Shown here in pieces: positions 6,582 to 14,610 of a stretch of DNA of 21,323 bases. The translations under genes were made by a program, and so were the position numbers. Under the pieces are notes generated by a model. That model saw only the letters and a list, made by a program, of their open reading frames with translations. It searched no databases and was not told the origin of the DNA. The first letter of the stretch is position 1, and each line of letters opens with the position of its first letter. Origin of the DNA: Dehalococcoidia bacterium (lineage in GTDB: Bacteria; Chloroflexota; Dehalococcoidia; GIF9; AB-539-J10). The stretch lies in NCBI GenBank assembly GCA_030612345.1, contig JAUWOB010000001.1, forward strand, positions 1-21,323. The letters run 5' to 3'.

Positions 6582-7397
6582 TCAGGTACGCCTCCTGTCA
6601 ACAGCGCATCGAGTCTGGCAGTAATGTCGCGGGCGAGGGAAGGGCGGGCGTTGACCGGCAGCATACTGGCGAAGCCTTTCCACCATCTCAGATTCGGCAA
6701 GGCTGCTCTGGTGAATCGCGGCCTCCAGCTTGATTCCTTCCCATAGCGGCAGCGACAGCCCTTCATAAGCGGCTCGCCGGTCGTTTCTCAGGCTGACTTG
6801 GGGATACTTCGACATGGCTTCAGCCAGCTCCAAAGCCCGCAGCAGAGCTTGTCCGTCAGGGACGACCTCTTGTACAAGCCCCATCTGGCAAGCGCGGTCG
6901 GCATCTATCACCACGCCTGTCTCTATGAGATAAAGTGCGTTGCCCAGGCCGATGATTCTGGGCAAGCGCTGCGTACCGCCACCGATGAGCGGAACGCCCC
7001 AGCGACGCGCAGGGTTGCCAAAACTTGCGTTACGAGAGGCTATGCGGAAATCACACCAGCAGGCAAGCTCCAGCCCGCCGGCCAAACAGTATCCGTTCAC
7101 AGCAGCTATGGCGGTCTTTTCCAGGTCGCCAATACGGCTGATGCCCATCGGCCCCGATTCAGCAGAGCCCGGACGGCCTATGAGGCTCGCAGCGTTCTTG
7201 AGGTCTGCTCCTGAACAGAAGGAGACGTCGCCGGCGCCGGTCAGGATAAGCACATCCAGTTCCCTGGCTTCGCGGAACGATTGCAGAGCCTCAAAGAGCA
7301 ACTGCGCCGTTTCACCGTCGACGCAATTATGGACCTCCGGACGATTGATGGTTAGTATGACCGAGCGACCCTTGCATTCAGTCTCTACTTTGGCCAT
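6582..7397 (-). CDS. Enoyl-CoA hydratase/isomerase family protein (crotonase)
   Basis: A crotonase-fold protein of 271 residues from the ATG at 7397, which has GGGGGTG in front. An ATG six codons further upstream lies too close to that site to be preferred. The oxyanion-hole segments are FCSGADLK (60-67) and NGYCLAGGLELA (101-112). Glu110 matches Glu144 of mitochondrial enoyl-CoA hydratase. The second catalytic glutamate (Glu164 in that enzyme) is replaced by Ala130 in GNPARRWGVP. Simple hydratase activity is therefore uncertain, and isomerase or another crotonase reaction is possible. The last 20 or so residues (after YAAGQR) are Arg/Pro-rich and atypical. It is the first gene of the five-gene catabolic set, and the frameshifted YhhN gene ends 79 bases upstream on the same strand. 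Confidence 0.87.
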   Translation of the reverse strand: MAKVETECKGRSVILTINRPEVHNCVDGETAQLLFEALQSFREARELDVLILTGAGDVSFCSGADLKNAASLIGRPGSAESGPMGISRIGDLEKTAIAAVNGYCLAGGLELACWCDFRIASRNASFGNPARRWGVPLIGGGTQRLPRIIGLGNALYLIETGVVIDADRACQMGLVQEVVPDGQALLRALELAEAMSKYPQVSLRNDRRAAYEGLSLPLWEGIKLEAAIHQSSLAESEMVERLRQYAAGQRPPFPRPRHYCQTRCAVDRRRT

Positions 7398-7476
7398 GAG
7401 GCACCCCCTATGCAATGATTGGCTGGCCCAACTCCGACCTCCCGTTCAGTTTAGGGTACTCTTGCGCGGCGGCATT

Positions 7477-8119
7477 CTATCTGCGGTCGTTCTTCACATA
7501 CTCAATAACGATCAGGAATAGGGCCGAGTAGTAAGTAGCCATAATAATGTACGCTGACGCCAGTATCGGCATGGCAAATTCGTTTATGGAGCGAGTCGGA
7601 GATGATGAAAGATAGAGCTCCATAGAGGACGAGCTTGCTCTCTGAAGCCCGCAGTGCTGCAAAGACACCCATCATCGTTATCACTGCGATGTAGAGGAAG
7701 ACCGGTATCATCAGTTCACCCAGTGCAGGCTTCAGAATAACAGCCATCATCGCCGCATAGACAATGAGGATGGCGACAATGGGGAGTCTGGATTTCCGCT
7801 TCTTCAAGTCACGGGAGAAGGCCACTATGAAGAAAACCTGGGCAATCAAGAAGAACACGAGGCCGATGACGAAAAACCTTTCACCCTCCAAAGCCAAGGC
7901 TATATCGCCAGCCGCGCAGAAGAGGAGAGCTACAAACAAGAGCTTGCCCACGAGTCCGCTCACTGCTATCAGCATCAGGATGGAGAGAGCTATTGCTGGC
8001 ATCGCCTTAACCGCAAAATGACCGGGATAAGGGGCGACTATCAGGGAGAGGACATAAATCACGGCGAATGCGAAAGAGATATAGAGCAAGCTCTTGTGGA
8101 CGGTTGTTATCCTATTCAT
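7477..8119 (-). pseudogene. YhhN-family membrane protein gene with a frameshift
   Basis: The frame from 8119 encodes a multi-pass membrane protein of the YhhN/TMEM86 family, whose animal members are lysoplasmalogenases. About seven hydrophobic helices begin at SLLYISFAFAVIYVLSLIV. The family's C-terminal motif starts in this frame (LYGALSFIISDSL) but then changes to unrelated residues ending at 7502. The expected ending, INEFAMPILASAYIIMATYY followed by SALFLIVIEYV, is present in another minus-strand frame and stops at 7477. The break is near 7586-7592; about two codons' worth of bases seem altered compared with the usual SDSxLAINKF spacing. Either the gene is newly inactivated or the assembly carries an indel. 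Such proteins act in the cytoplasmic membrane, but the substrate here is unknown. No strong ribosome binding site precedes 8119. Confidence 0.75.
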
Positions 8120-8246
8120 TCTGCAACGTCAATGGTGATCGTTTATCTGTGCAGACAGGCAAGGCACTTTCGTCGCTTCCTTTGACAGGTTAGTAAAGCC
8201 AGCTGAGGCAATCTGGATGGCGAGAGCATAGAAAGAGATGGTAAAC

Positions 8247-8263
8247 TTGCCCCCAATTGGCAA
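8247..8263 (-). terminator. Possible weak hairpin after the tRNA gene
   Basis: Immediately downstream of the tRNA on the minus strand, TTGCC (8259-8263) can pair with GGCAA (8247-8251) across a 7-base loop. Only a short T-rich patch follows. It may help define the tRNA 3' end, but it is a weak terminator at best. Confidence 0.25.
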
Positions 8264-8264
8264 A

Positions 8265-8336
<72 letters not shown>

Positions 8337-8348
8337 TCTGTGTGTGCT

Positions 8349-8377
8349 ATTATATGATGCTTCGATCATTGAGACAA
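8349..8377 (-). promoter_or_regulatory. Sigma-70-type promoter of tRNA-Pro
   Basis: On the minus strand TTGTCT (8372-8377) and a perfect TATAAT (8349-8354) are separated by exactly 17 bases. Initiation about 7 bases downstream would fall just before the mature 5' end of the tRNA at 8336, leaving a very short leader. Confidence 0.7.
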
Positions 8378-8505
8378 GTATGGCCGTTCACCGCAGTCTC
8401 ATACAGAAGAAGCAATTCGTCCTACCCCAGTGCAGGCTCTGCGACTGAAGAATCTTCGGGGTTCTTCGCATCGCCAAGGGTTACGCCGGGTAGTTGGACA
8501 TTTGC

Positions 8506-9699
8506 ATGAAGTATTGCGTCATAATAATCGATGGAGCATCAGATTGGCCATTGGCTGCTCATGGCGGGAGGACTTGCCTGGAGTTGGCGCACACTCCGAA
8601 CATGGACGCTATGGCCAAGGAGGGTGTAGTTGGGCTGGTTCGCACCGTGCCTCCGGGGATGGAACCCAGCAGCGCCATTGCCTGCATGTCGGTGTTAGGT
8701 TATGACCCTCACGAGCATTACCGGGGTCGGAGTGCCATTGAGGCTCGTGGCATGGGCATACCCGTTGACGAGGGAGAGGTCGTCTTCCGCTGCAATCTGG
8801 TAGCTGTTCGCGATGGGCGGATGTGGAGCTACAACTGCGGCTCTATCAGTACCGACGAAGCCCGACCTCTTATTGCCACTTTGAACGAACAGCTTGGCAA
8901 TGATACAGTGCATTTTTACCTTGGTGTGAGCTATAGGCATATATGCAAGATAAAGGGGGCGGAAGACGCCATCCTGGCCAACTGCACTCCTCCGCATGAT
9001 ATACACGACAAAGCTATTGACGGATTTCTTCCCAAGGGGCCGGGAAGCCAACTGCTAAGGGATCTTATGGCGCGCTCTGAGCCCATACTCCGTGACCATT
9101 CTGTGAACGTAGAGCGAAGGACTCGCGGCGATATCCCTGCCACCACGGTCTGGCTTTTCTGGGGTAGTGCGAAGCTATCTGATATGCCGGCCTTTAAGGA
9201 TGTACATCACCTCGATGCTGCCATAACATCCGGAGTCGACGTCATGAGGGGTTTGGCCCGAATGACAGGTATACAGACGCTGGACATTCCCGGTGTGACC
9301 AGCGACCTGGACAACGATTACGCCGCCCAGGCCGGTGGTGCGCTGGAAGCACTGGGTAAATATGATATGGCAGTCATACACGTGGAAGCAACGGATGAGG
9401 CAGCACATGCCGGCCTGGCTAAAGAGAAAATAGAGGCTATTCAGAGGGTAGACCAGGAGATTGTGGGTCGGCTTCACTCCTGGCACAAGGACAGCCTGCG
9501 GGTGCTGATTTTGCCCGATCACTCCACGCCGGTCGAGATTCAGACTCATGTTGCTGCCCCCGTTCCATTTTTGCTCTGGGGGACAGGATTGATCCCGGCA
9601 AGTCGGGGTGGAGCGCAAAGGTTTACCGAAACAGAGGCTAGAGGCACGGGCATTTTCATCGATGAAGGTCATAGTATTATGGGCAAGCTGATAGAGTGA
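8506..9699 (+). CDS. apgM: 2,3-bisphosphoglycerate-independent phosphoglycerate mutase, archaeal type (ApgM)
   Basis: A 397-residue member of the alkaline phosphatase superfamily, matching the roughly 400-residue archaeal-type iPGM. It interconverts 3- and 2-phosphoglycerate in glycolysis and gluconeogenesis in the cytoplasm. MKYCVIIIDGASDWP opens the protein and supports the ATG at 8506 over a TTG four codons upstream. Asp9 is a predicted metal ligand. EPSSAIACMSVLGYDP (53-68) is the nucleophile motif, with Ser56 as the likely phosphorylated residue; relatives usually have GSDVANLS. Later metal-ligand motifs are HVEATDEAAH (292-301) and PDHSTPVEIQTH (337-348). The ribosome binding site is weak. 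It reads away from the tRNA gene and precedes the TPR-gyrA pair by 184 bases. Confidence 0.92.
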   Translation: MKYCVIIIDGASDWPLAAHGGRTCLELAHTPNMDAMAKEGVVGLVRTVPPGMEPSSAIACMSVLGYDPHEHYRGRSAIEARGMGIPVDEGEVVFRCNLVAVRDGRMWSYNCGSISTDEARPLIATLNEQLGNDTVHFYLGVSYRHICKIKGAEDAILANCTPPHDIHDKAIDGFLPKGPGSQLLRDLMARSEPILRDHSVNVERRTRGDIPATTVWLFWGSAKLSDMPAFKDVHHLDAAITSGVDVMRGLARMTGIQTLDIPGVTSDLDNDYAAQAGGALEALGKYDMAVIHVEATDEAAHAGLAKEKIEAIQRVDQEIVGRLHSWHKDSLRVLILPDHSTPVEIQTHVAAPVPFLLWGTGLIPASRGGAQRFTETEARGTGIFIDEGHSIMGKLIE

Positions 9700-9812
9700 A
9701 TCAAGGCCGACAGATGGCGCTGATAGCTCGGGGTACGACAGCAGACGGTGGTTGATGCCGATGATAATAGGAACGTAGCATGCAGCGCCATTAAGAGAGT
9801 ATCAGGGGAATT

Positions 9813-9840
9813 GTTCAAGCAGTGCCTCAGGTTCTTGAAC
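9813..9840. promoter_or_regulatory. 7-bp inverted repeat upstream of the TPR-gyrA promoter
   Basis: GTTCAAG (9813-9819) and CTTGAAC (9834-9840) are a perfect inverted repeat around a 14-base centre. They end 13 bases before the TTGACA box at 9854. This could be an operator for the gyrA operon or a transcript-end hairpin for apgM. It has no T-run, which argues against a terminator. Confidence 0.3.
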
Positions 9841-9853
9841 TGGAGCAAGAGAC

Positions 9854-9882
9854 TTGACAACCCTGGCTTAACATCATAAGTT
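9854..9882 (+). promoter_or_regulatory. Possible promoter of the TPR-gyrA operon
   Basis: A perfect -35 TTGACA (9854-9859) is followed 17 bases later by TAAGTT (9877-9882), a 3-of-6 match to the -10 box. Initiation would then fall at about 9889, on top of the predicted start codon. The message would be leaderless, or translation would begin at the second ATG (9890). The weak -10 box limits confidence. Confidence 0.35.
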
Positions 9883-9883
9883 T

Positions 9884-10768
9884 ATGGAAATGTATACAGT
9901 CTTCTACCAAGAGCAAGAAGAAGGAAAAGCTCAGTTAAGACAACGACTGAGTGATGACGCCGTCAGCTTGGCGATTCAGGGCAGGTGGGAGAAGGCCGAA
10001 GCGCTGAACAGGGACATTATTGAGAAATTTCCCACTGATGCCGAGGCTTATAATCGGCTTGGCCGGGCGCTGACAGAGCTAGGGGATTTCGAGCGAGCTA
10101 AGGAAGCCTATTCTAGGGCCGTGGAGCTTGCCCCTGAGAATGCTATTGCCAAGAGAAATCTCGCCCGTTTGACAAGCCTGTCGGAGTCTATGGCAGCCTT
10201 AAGTGGCAACCCTCGGGAAGCGTCAACTGGTAGAGTTCAACCTCGGAGAGTTACCCTTGATCTCTTCATAACGGAGATGGGGAAGGCTGGGGTGGTTGAT
10301 CTGCATAATGTGGCTGCGCGCAACCTGCTAGCTAAGATAGGGTTTGGTGACCAGGTGAACTTAGAGATAAGAGGGCAACACCTGATTGTGAAAAGTGAGG
10401 GCGGCGAGTATCTGGGCGAAGTGGAGCCACCACAGGGCTTGCGCCTCATCAGACTAATGCGAGGTGGGAACAAATACGATGCAGCAATGCTCAGTGCAGG
10501 AGAAGACAGAGTGCAGGTGATCATCAAGGAAGTGTATCAGCATCCCAGCCAGGTGGGATGCCCCTCCTTTCCCGTTAGAGCTGCAGAGCAACTGCGTACG
10601 CGTATCAGAGAAGGTCTTCTAAGACGAGGAATCGCCGGTGATGACAGCGATGCCTTGTCGGAGCTTGCGGATCCTGAGGAAGAAGATTCCTCGGGCCCCG
10701 AAGAGGAGCCTTTGCCTGAGGGCTTCACCGTCGTCAGCGAAGATGGTGAGAGAGGAACCGAGATATGA
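9884..10768 (+). CDS. TPR-repeat protein translationally coupled to gyrA
   Basis: A 294-residue protein with no signal peptide. Residues about 25-97 hold TPR repeats; the clearest is [20 protein letters not shown] followed by [12 protein letters not shown]. After a linker (about 100-125), residues 126-240 form an uncharacterised, probably mostly beta domain ([20 protein letters not shown]). The last 45 residues are very acidic ([20 protein letters not shown]). TPRs mediate protein-protein contacts, and the acidic tail could mimic DNA or bind a basic partner. Its stop overlaps the gyrA start by 4 bases (ATGA), so the two proteins are probably made in fixed ratio. A link to gyrase is plausible but inferred from position alone. 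No clear ribosome binding site is seen. The ATG at 9890 (third codon) is an alternative start. Confidence 0.8.
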   Translation: MEMYTVFYQEQEEGKAQLRQRLSDDAVSLAIQGRWEKAEALNRDIIEKFPTDAEAYNRLGRALTELGDFERAKEAYSRAVELAPENAIAKRNLARLTSLSESMAALSGNPREASTGRVQPRRVTLDLFITEMGKAGVVDLHNVAARNLLAKIGFGDQVNLEIRGQHLIVKSEGGEYLGEVEPPQGLRLIRLMRGGNKYDAAMLSAGEDRVQVIIKEVYQHPSQVGCPSFPVRAAEQLRTRIREGLLRRGIAGDDSDALSELADPEEEDSSGPEEEPLPEGFTVVSEDGERGTEI

Positions 10769-13200
10769 TGGAAGCCACGGTAGTCAAGCCTGTTGATATT
10801 GAACAAGAGATGAAAAGCTCCTACCTGGACTATGCGATGAGCGTCATCGTCTCGCGAGCCTTGCCTGATGCCCGCGATGGTCTGAAGCCGGTGCAGCGAC
10901 GGGTCTTGTACGCTATGGACGGCCTGGGGTTGCGACACAACAGCGCATACAAGAAGAGTGCCCGCATTGTTGGTGAAGTCATGGGTAAGTACCACCCTCA
11001 TGGGGATGCCCCCATATATGAGGCTATGGTGCGCATGGCTCAAGATTTTTCTCTGAGGTATCCCCTGGTTGACGGGCAGGGCAATTTCGGCAGCATTGAC
11101 AATGATCCGCCGGCGGCAATGAGGTACACCGAAGCTCGCATTTCGCAAATCGCCGAGGAAATGCTGATTGACATCGACAAGAATACCATCGATTTTCTTC
11201 CCAACTTCGATGGCTCTCTGCAGGAACCTTCGGTCTTGCCCGCCCGGTTGCCCAACCTGTTGGTTGGTGGTTCCTCAGGCATCGCCGTGGGAATGACGAC
11301 CAATATTCCACCCCACAACCTAGGCGAAATATGTGATGCCATCACCTATCTCATCGATAATCCTGAAGCTACTATAGAGGAACTAATGGCGTTGGTCAAA
11401 GGCCCCGATTTTCCTACTGCCGGAATAATCTGGGGGAAAGGGGGCATAGACAGCGCCTATAGTACCGGGCAGGGGAAGATCGTGCTTCGGGCCAAAGCCG
11501 ACGAAGTGACGGGTAAGGGGGGCAAGAGACAAATAGTTGTCACTCAGCTTCCCTATCAGGTGAACAAAGCAACCCTGGTAGAAAGAATAGCTGCACTGGT
11601 CAAAGCGAAGAGGATTTCGGGGATAGCGGAGGTGCGTGATGAATCGGATAGAGAGGGCATGCGCATTGTCATGGAGCTCAAGAAGGAGGCCCTAACCCAG
11701 CAAGTACTCAATAACCTCTACAAGTATACAGCGATGCAATCTGCCTTCTACATCAACATGGTTGCCCTGCTTAATGGACAGCCCAGAGTGATCAATCTGA
11801 AAGAGGCACTCACCTCGTACATTGGCTTTCGGTTTCAGGTCATCACCAGGAGGTCTCAGTTTGAACTTGATAAGGCAAAAGACAGGGCTCATATCCTAGA
11901 GGGCCTGAGAATCGCCCTGAACAATCTGGACCAGGTGATCAAGATCATCCGGCAGTCTCAGACCGTGGAGGCCGCCCGTGCCGAGTTAATGTCGGCTCTA
12001 ACTCTGTCACAGATTCAAGCACAGACTATCCTCGATATGCCGCTTCGCAGGTTGACCAGACTAGAGCAGGACAAGATAACCGAGGAATATGCAGCCGTGA
12101 TAAAGAACATATCCTATCTCGAGGATGTGTTGGCTAACCCTCGGAAGGTATTTTCGCTTATTGCCCAGGATGCTGCGGAGCTTAAGTCCAAGTACGGTGA
12201 TGCGCGACGAACTGTGGTGAAGGCAGAGGAAATCGAGGAATTCCGTACGGAAGACCTTGTTCCTCACGAGACAATGGTGGTTACCCTGACTAACAAGACG
12301 TTCATCAAGAGGATTTCTGCCAGCACTTATCGGCTGCAACGCCGTGGCGGAAAGGGCGTTATGGGCATGGTAACGCGGGGGGGCGATACGGTAAGCCACA
12401 TCCTGGTAGCCGATACCCATGATAATCTCCTTTTCTTCACCAGCGCTGGCAAGGTTTACTGTCTTAAGTGTCACGAGGTTCCCGAGGATTCCTCTCGCAC
12501 AGCGAGGGGAATTGCCCTGGTTAATCTACTGCCCATTGACCTGAAGGATGAGGTAAATGTAGTGCTAGCCCTAGCAAGCTTTCCCTCAGATAAGTTCTTG
12601 TTGATGGCTACGAAGGGGGGCGCGATAAAGAAGACTCCCCTAAGTGAGTTCTCGGCGATAAGGAGAAACGGCCTTATTGCTATGGGGCTAAGGAACGAAG
12701 ATGAGTTGGTCTCAGTTGGAGTTGTTGCCGACGAAGATGAGGTCATCCTGGTGAGTCGAAATGGCCAGGCTATTAGATTTCAGGCCAAGAACCTGAGGAC
12801 GGCATCCCGAACCAGCGGTGGCGTACGAGGTATTCGTCTTGTTGACAGCTGCGTTGTCGGCATGGGCGTTGTCCGTCCCGATGCTCATGTGCTCACAGTA
12901 ACCGAGAAGGGGTTGGGCAAGCTGACCCCGGCAAGGAATTATCCTGTTCACAATAGGGGAGGTAAGGGAGTGAGGGCTTATCGGGTTAGCCCGATAACGG
13001 GCAATCTGGCTTTGGCCAAGCTTGTTTTGCCTCAAGGCTCACTGGCGATGTTATCAGCCAGGGGCAAACTGGTGAACATTCCCATGGAGCAGGTCTCGAT
13101 TCAGGGCAGGGGCGGCCGAGGAGCCAGGCTAATGGGCCTGGCCGAAGATGATAGCGTGGTTTCAGCCACCTGGGTCTTCCGCCAGGACGAAGTCCCCTGA
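10765..13200 (+). CDS. gyrA: DNA gyrase subunit A
   Basis: An 811-residue type IIA topoisomerase subunit that, with GyrB, introduces negative supercoils. The catalytic Tyr121 is in [10 protein letters not shown]. The quinolone-determining region is [19 protein letters not shown]; the residue matching E. coli Ser83 is Ala82 and the one matching Asp87 is Glu86. The GyrA box QRRGGKG (525-531), which marks gyrase rather than topoisomerase IV, is intact. The C-terminal beta-pinwheel has repeated Gly-rich blades (for example [21 protein letters not shown] and [11 protein letters not shown]). The start overlaps the stop of the TPR gene. AGAGGAA about 9 bases upstream serves the ATG at 10765, and the ATG at 10768 is equally possible. 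No gyrB is present in the window. Confidence 0.97.
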   Translation: MMEATVVKPVDIEQEMKSSYLDYAMSVIVSRALPDARDGLKPVQRRVLYAMDGLGLRHNSAYKKSARIVGEVMGKYHPHGDAPIYEAMVRMAQDFSLRYPLVDGQGNFGSIDNDPPAAMRYTEARISQIAEEMLIDIDKNTIDFLPNFDGSLQEPSVLPARLPNLLVGGSSGIAVGMTTNIPPHNLGEICDAITYLIDNPEATIEELMALVKGPDFPTAGIIWGKGGIDSAYSTGQGKIVLRAKADEVTGKGGKRQIVVTQLPYQVNKATLVERIAALVKAKRISGIAEVRDESDREGMRIVMELKKEALTQQVLNNLYKYTAMQSAFYINMVALLNGQPRVINLKEALTSYIGFRFQVITRRSQFELDKAKDRAHILEGLRIALNNLDQVIKIIRQSQTVEAARAELMSALTLSQIQAQTILDMPLRRLTRLEQDKITEEYAAVIKNISYLEDVLANPRKVFSLIAQDAAELKSKYGDARRTVVKAEEIEEFRTEDLVPHETMVVTLTNKTFIKRISASTYRLQRRGGKGVMGMVTRGGDTVSHILVADTHDNLLFFTSAGKVYCLKCHEVPEDSSRTARGIALVNLLPIDLKDEVNVVLALASFPSDKFLLMATKGGAIKKTPLSEFSAIRRNGLIAMGLRNEDELVSVGVVADEDEVILVSRNGQAIRFQAKNLRTASRTSGGVRGIRLVDSCVVGMGVVRPDAHVLTVTEKGLGKLTPARNYPVHNRGGKGVRAYRVSPITGNLALAKLVLPQGSLAMLSARGKLVNIPMEQVSIQGRGGRGARLMGLAEDDSVVSATWVFRQDEVP

Positions 13201-13234
13201 GCAGAGTAAACATAGATTGCCATAGAGAGAGAAA

Positions 13235-13275
13235 GAGGTGCGGCTGGAGTCCTATCTGTTCTGAGGGAGCACCTC
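13235..13275 (+). terminator. Possible long hairpin downstream of gyrA
   Basis: GAGGTGC (13235-13241) and GCACCTC (13269-13275) are perfectly complementary across a 27-base loop, 35 bases after the gyrA stop. GATTTC follows, without a real T-run. It may be a transcript-end or processing hairpin. Confidence 0.25.
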
Positions 13276-13363
13276 GATTTCGCCCGGGGCAGACTCAGCG
13301 AATAGGGCCGGTGATGCATCCGGACGATGAAATGGCGCGGCTGATCACAGGAGCAGAGTAAAG

Positions 13364-13969
13364 GTGGGTTTTCTCCAAGAGCTAGGCTTGACCTTTGTCC
13401 CACTCTTTGTCGCTATGGATGCGGTGGGTAATCTGCCTATCTTCCTCACTTTGACGCAGGGGATAGCACCCAGACATCGCGGGCGCGCGGTGCATCTGGC
13501 AACACTCACCGCCCTTGGTATGGGGCTGGGATTTGTTGCTATCGGAAAAGCCATCTTCCTACTTCTAGGCATTGAGGTAGCTGATTTCCTAGTGGCTGGC
13601 GGCATTATCCTGTTGATTCTGGCTATCAAGGATCTAGTCACCGGTAAGGCCATGGACGCTCAGGACTCATCGGCCTCCGGGATGGTAGGCGTTGTACCTA
13701 TAGGCACCCCGCTGGTTGTCGGACCAGCGGTGTTCACTACCCTGCTTTTGCTTATCGATCAGTATCTTGTGGTCGTCGTGATTCTTTCCTTCGTCCTCAA
13801 TCTGCTGATACAGTGGCTTCTTTTCAAGCAGGCCGATCGAATTGTGAAGTTCCTGGGCAATACCGGCGTGAGCGCCATATCGAAGATAATCATGTTGCTT
13901 CTGGCTGCTATTGCTGTGAAGATGATCCGCCAGGGTGTCCTGGCAATTGCGGGTGGAGCGCTGCCGTGA
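13364..13969 (+). CDS. MarC family (UPF0056) integral membrane protein
   Basis: A 201-residue protein with about six transmembrane helices and the MarC-family signature near the N-terminus (VAMDAVGNLPIFLTLT; relatives usually have DPxGNxPIF). A central PIGTPLVVGPAVFTT segment is also typical of the family. It sits in the cytoplasmic membrane. The biochemical function of the family is not established, and the old link to multiple antibiotic resistance was withdrawn. The start is GTG at 13364, with AGGAG about 12 bases upstream; this gives the expected N-terminus (MGFLQELGLTFVPLFVAMDA). It follows gyrA in the same direction after 163 bases and may have its own promoter, though I see none. Confidence 0.9.
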   Translation: MGFLQELGLTFVPLFVAMDAVGNLPIFLTLTQGIAPRHRGRAVHLATLTALGMGLGFVAIGKAIFLLLGIEVADFLVAGGIILLILAIKDLVTGKAMDAQDSSASGMVGVVPIGTPLVVGPAVFTTLLLLIDQYLVVVVILSFVLNLLIQWLLFKQADRIVKFLGNTGVSAISKIIMLLLAAIAVKMIRQGVLAIAGGALP

Positions 13970-13989
13970 TGAGATGTCCGGTGCTCAAA

Positions 13990-14003
13990 CAGGTTAGAAC
14001 CTG
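13990..14003. promoter_or_regulatory. 14-bp near-perfect palindrome upstream of the hsp20 remnant
   Basis: CAGGTT-AG-AACCTG is a perfect 6-bp inverted repeat with a 2-base centre, the shape of a small dimeric repressor site. It lies between marC and the hsp20 start. It is not a CIRCE element. Its age and relevance are unknown, because the downstream gene is broken. Confidence 0.25.
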
Positions 14004-14107
14004 ATGTATCATTGTAAGCAAGGCAAGCACAGGGCTGGAGTCCTGGTTGAACAGAAGCAGCACCCTCAATAGTGTTTCTGTAGCTGGCAAACGGAAGGAG
14101 GCAAGAG

Positions 14108-14414
14108 ATGATCGAGTTAAGAAGAGACTGGTCCGAAGCAGCCTTCAACATACAGAGAGATGGGGCGACTGATGGACGAAGTTGTCAACCGTAAACCTCC
14201 CGCGGTGCGGTTTTCGCCCAAGACCTGGCAGCCGGCAATTGACATTTATGAAACTGATAGCGAAGTGGTGGTCCTGCTTAAACGAGCCGGCATTAGAGAA
14301 GATGAAATTGAAGTAACAGCGCAAAACGGCACCCCTGCTATCAGAGGTGAAAGAAAAGATGCCAGGCAAGGCATTGCGCGAACCTATCCCCACGCAGAGA
14401 GTACTGAATCATGA
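14108..14414 (+). pseudogene. Remnant of a small heat-shock protein (Hsp20/alpha-crystallin) gene
   Basis: An excellent ribosome binding site (GGAGG) precedes the ATG at 14108, which opens MIELRRDWSEAAFNIQR, a typical start for an Hsp20-family chaperone. The frame then breaks near 14155-14159. It resumes in another frame as MGRLMDEVVNRKPPAVRFSP, and the start of the alpha-crystallin domain follows (WQPAIDIYETDSEVVVL, then GIREDEIEVT and IRGERK). It ends early at 14414, after RTYPHAESTES, where intact relatives continue for another 40 or more residues. The middle of the alpha-crystallin domain and the C-terminal IXI motif are missing. Two independent lesions argue for a true pseudogene rather than one sequencing error. 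Confidence 0.75.
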
Positions 14415-14432
14415 GCCTTTTGCTCCACTCAT

Positions 14433-14460
14433 TCTTCGCCCCGATTGAATGGGGCGAAGA
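14433..14460. terminator. Strong 10-bp hairpin between converging genes
   Basis: TCTTCGCCCC (14433-14442) and GGGGCGAAGA (14451-14460) are perfectly complementary around the 8-base loop GATTGAAT. The site lies between the plus-strand hsp20 remnant and the minus-strand anchored-protein gene. No T-run follows on either strand. It is therefore a stable bidirectional transcript-end hairpin or repeat element rather than a textbook intrinsic terminator. Confidence 0.5.
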
Positions 14461-14478
14461 GTCTGTCTTCCCGAACCC

Positions 14479-14501
14479 TGTCCCGAGGGAAGCCGAAGGG
14501 A
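14479..14501. repeat. Short dispersed repeat, copy 1
   Basis: TGTCCCGAGGGAAGCCGAAG and the three bases after it match about 18 of 23 positions of a second copy at 18690-18712. Short intergenic repeats of the CCTGAGCGAAG-CGAAGG kind are common in many bacteria. The role is unknown. Confidence 0.35.
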
Positions 14502-14610
14502 TGAACCGGGCTTAACAATCGAAGACCACGTCCCAGATCGCCTGAGCTGAGTTCACCAGCCTGGCAATGCCCGGTGTTAAGATCCTGGCGTACCCTATAC
14601 TCGGCAACGG

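Noticed and set aside
13199..13361. GAGCAGAGTAAA occurring twice, after gyrA and before marC
   Set aside because: A 12-base direct repeat about 150 bases apart, with no flanking symmetry. It could be chance, and nothing lies between the copies.
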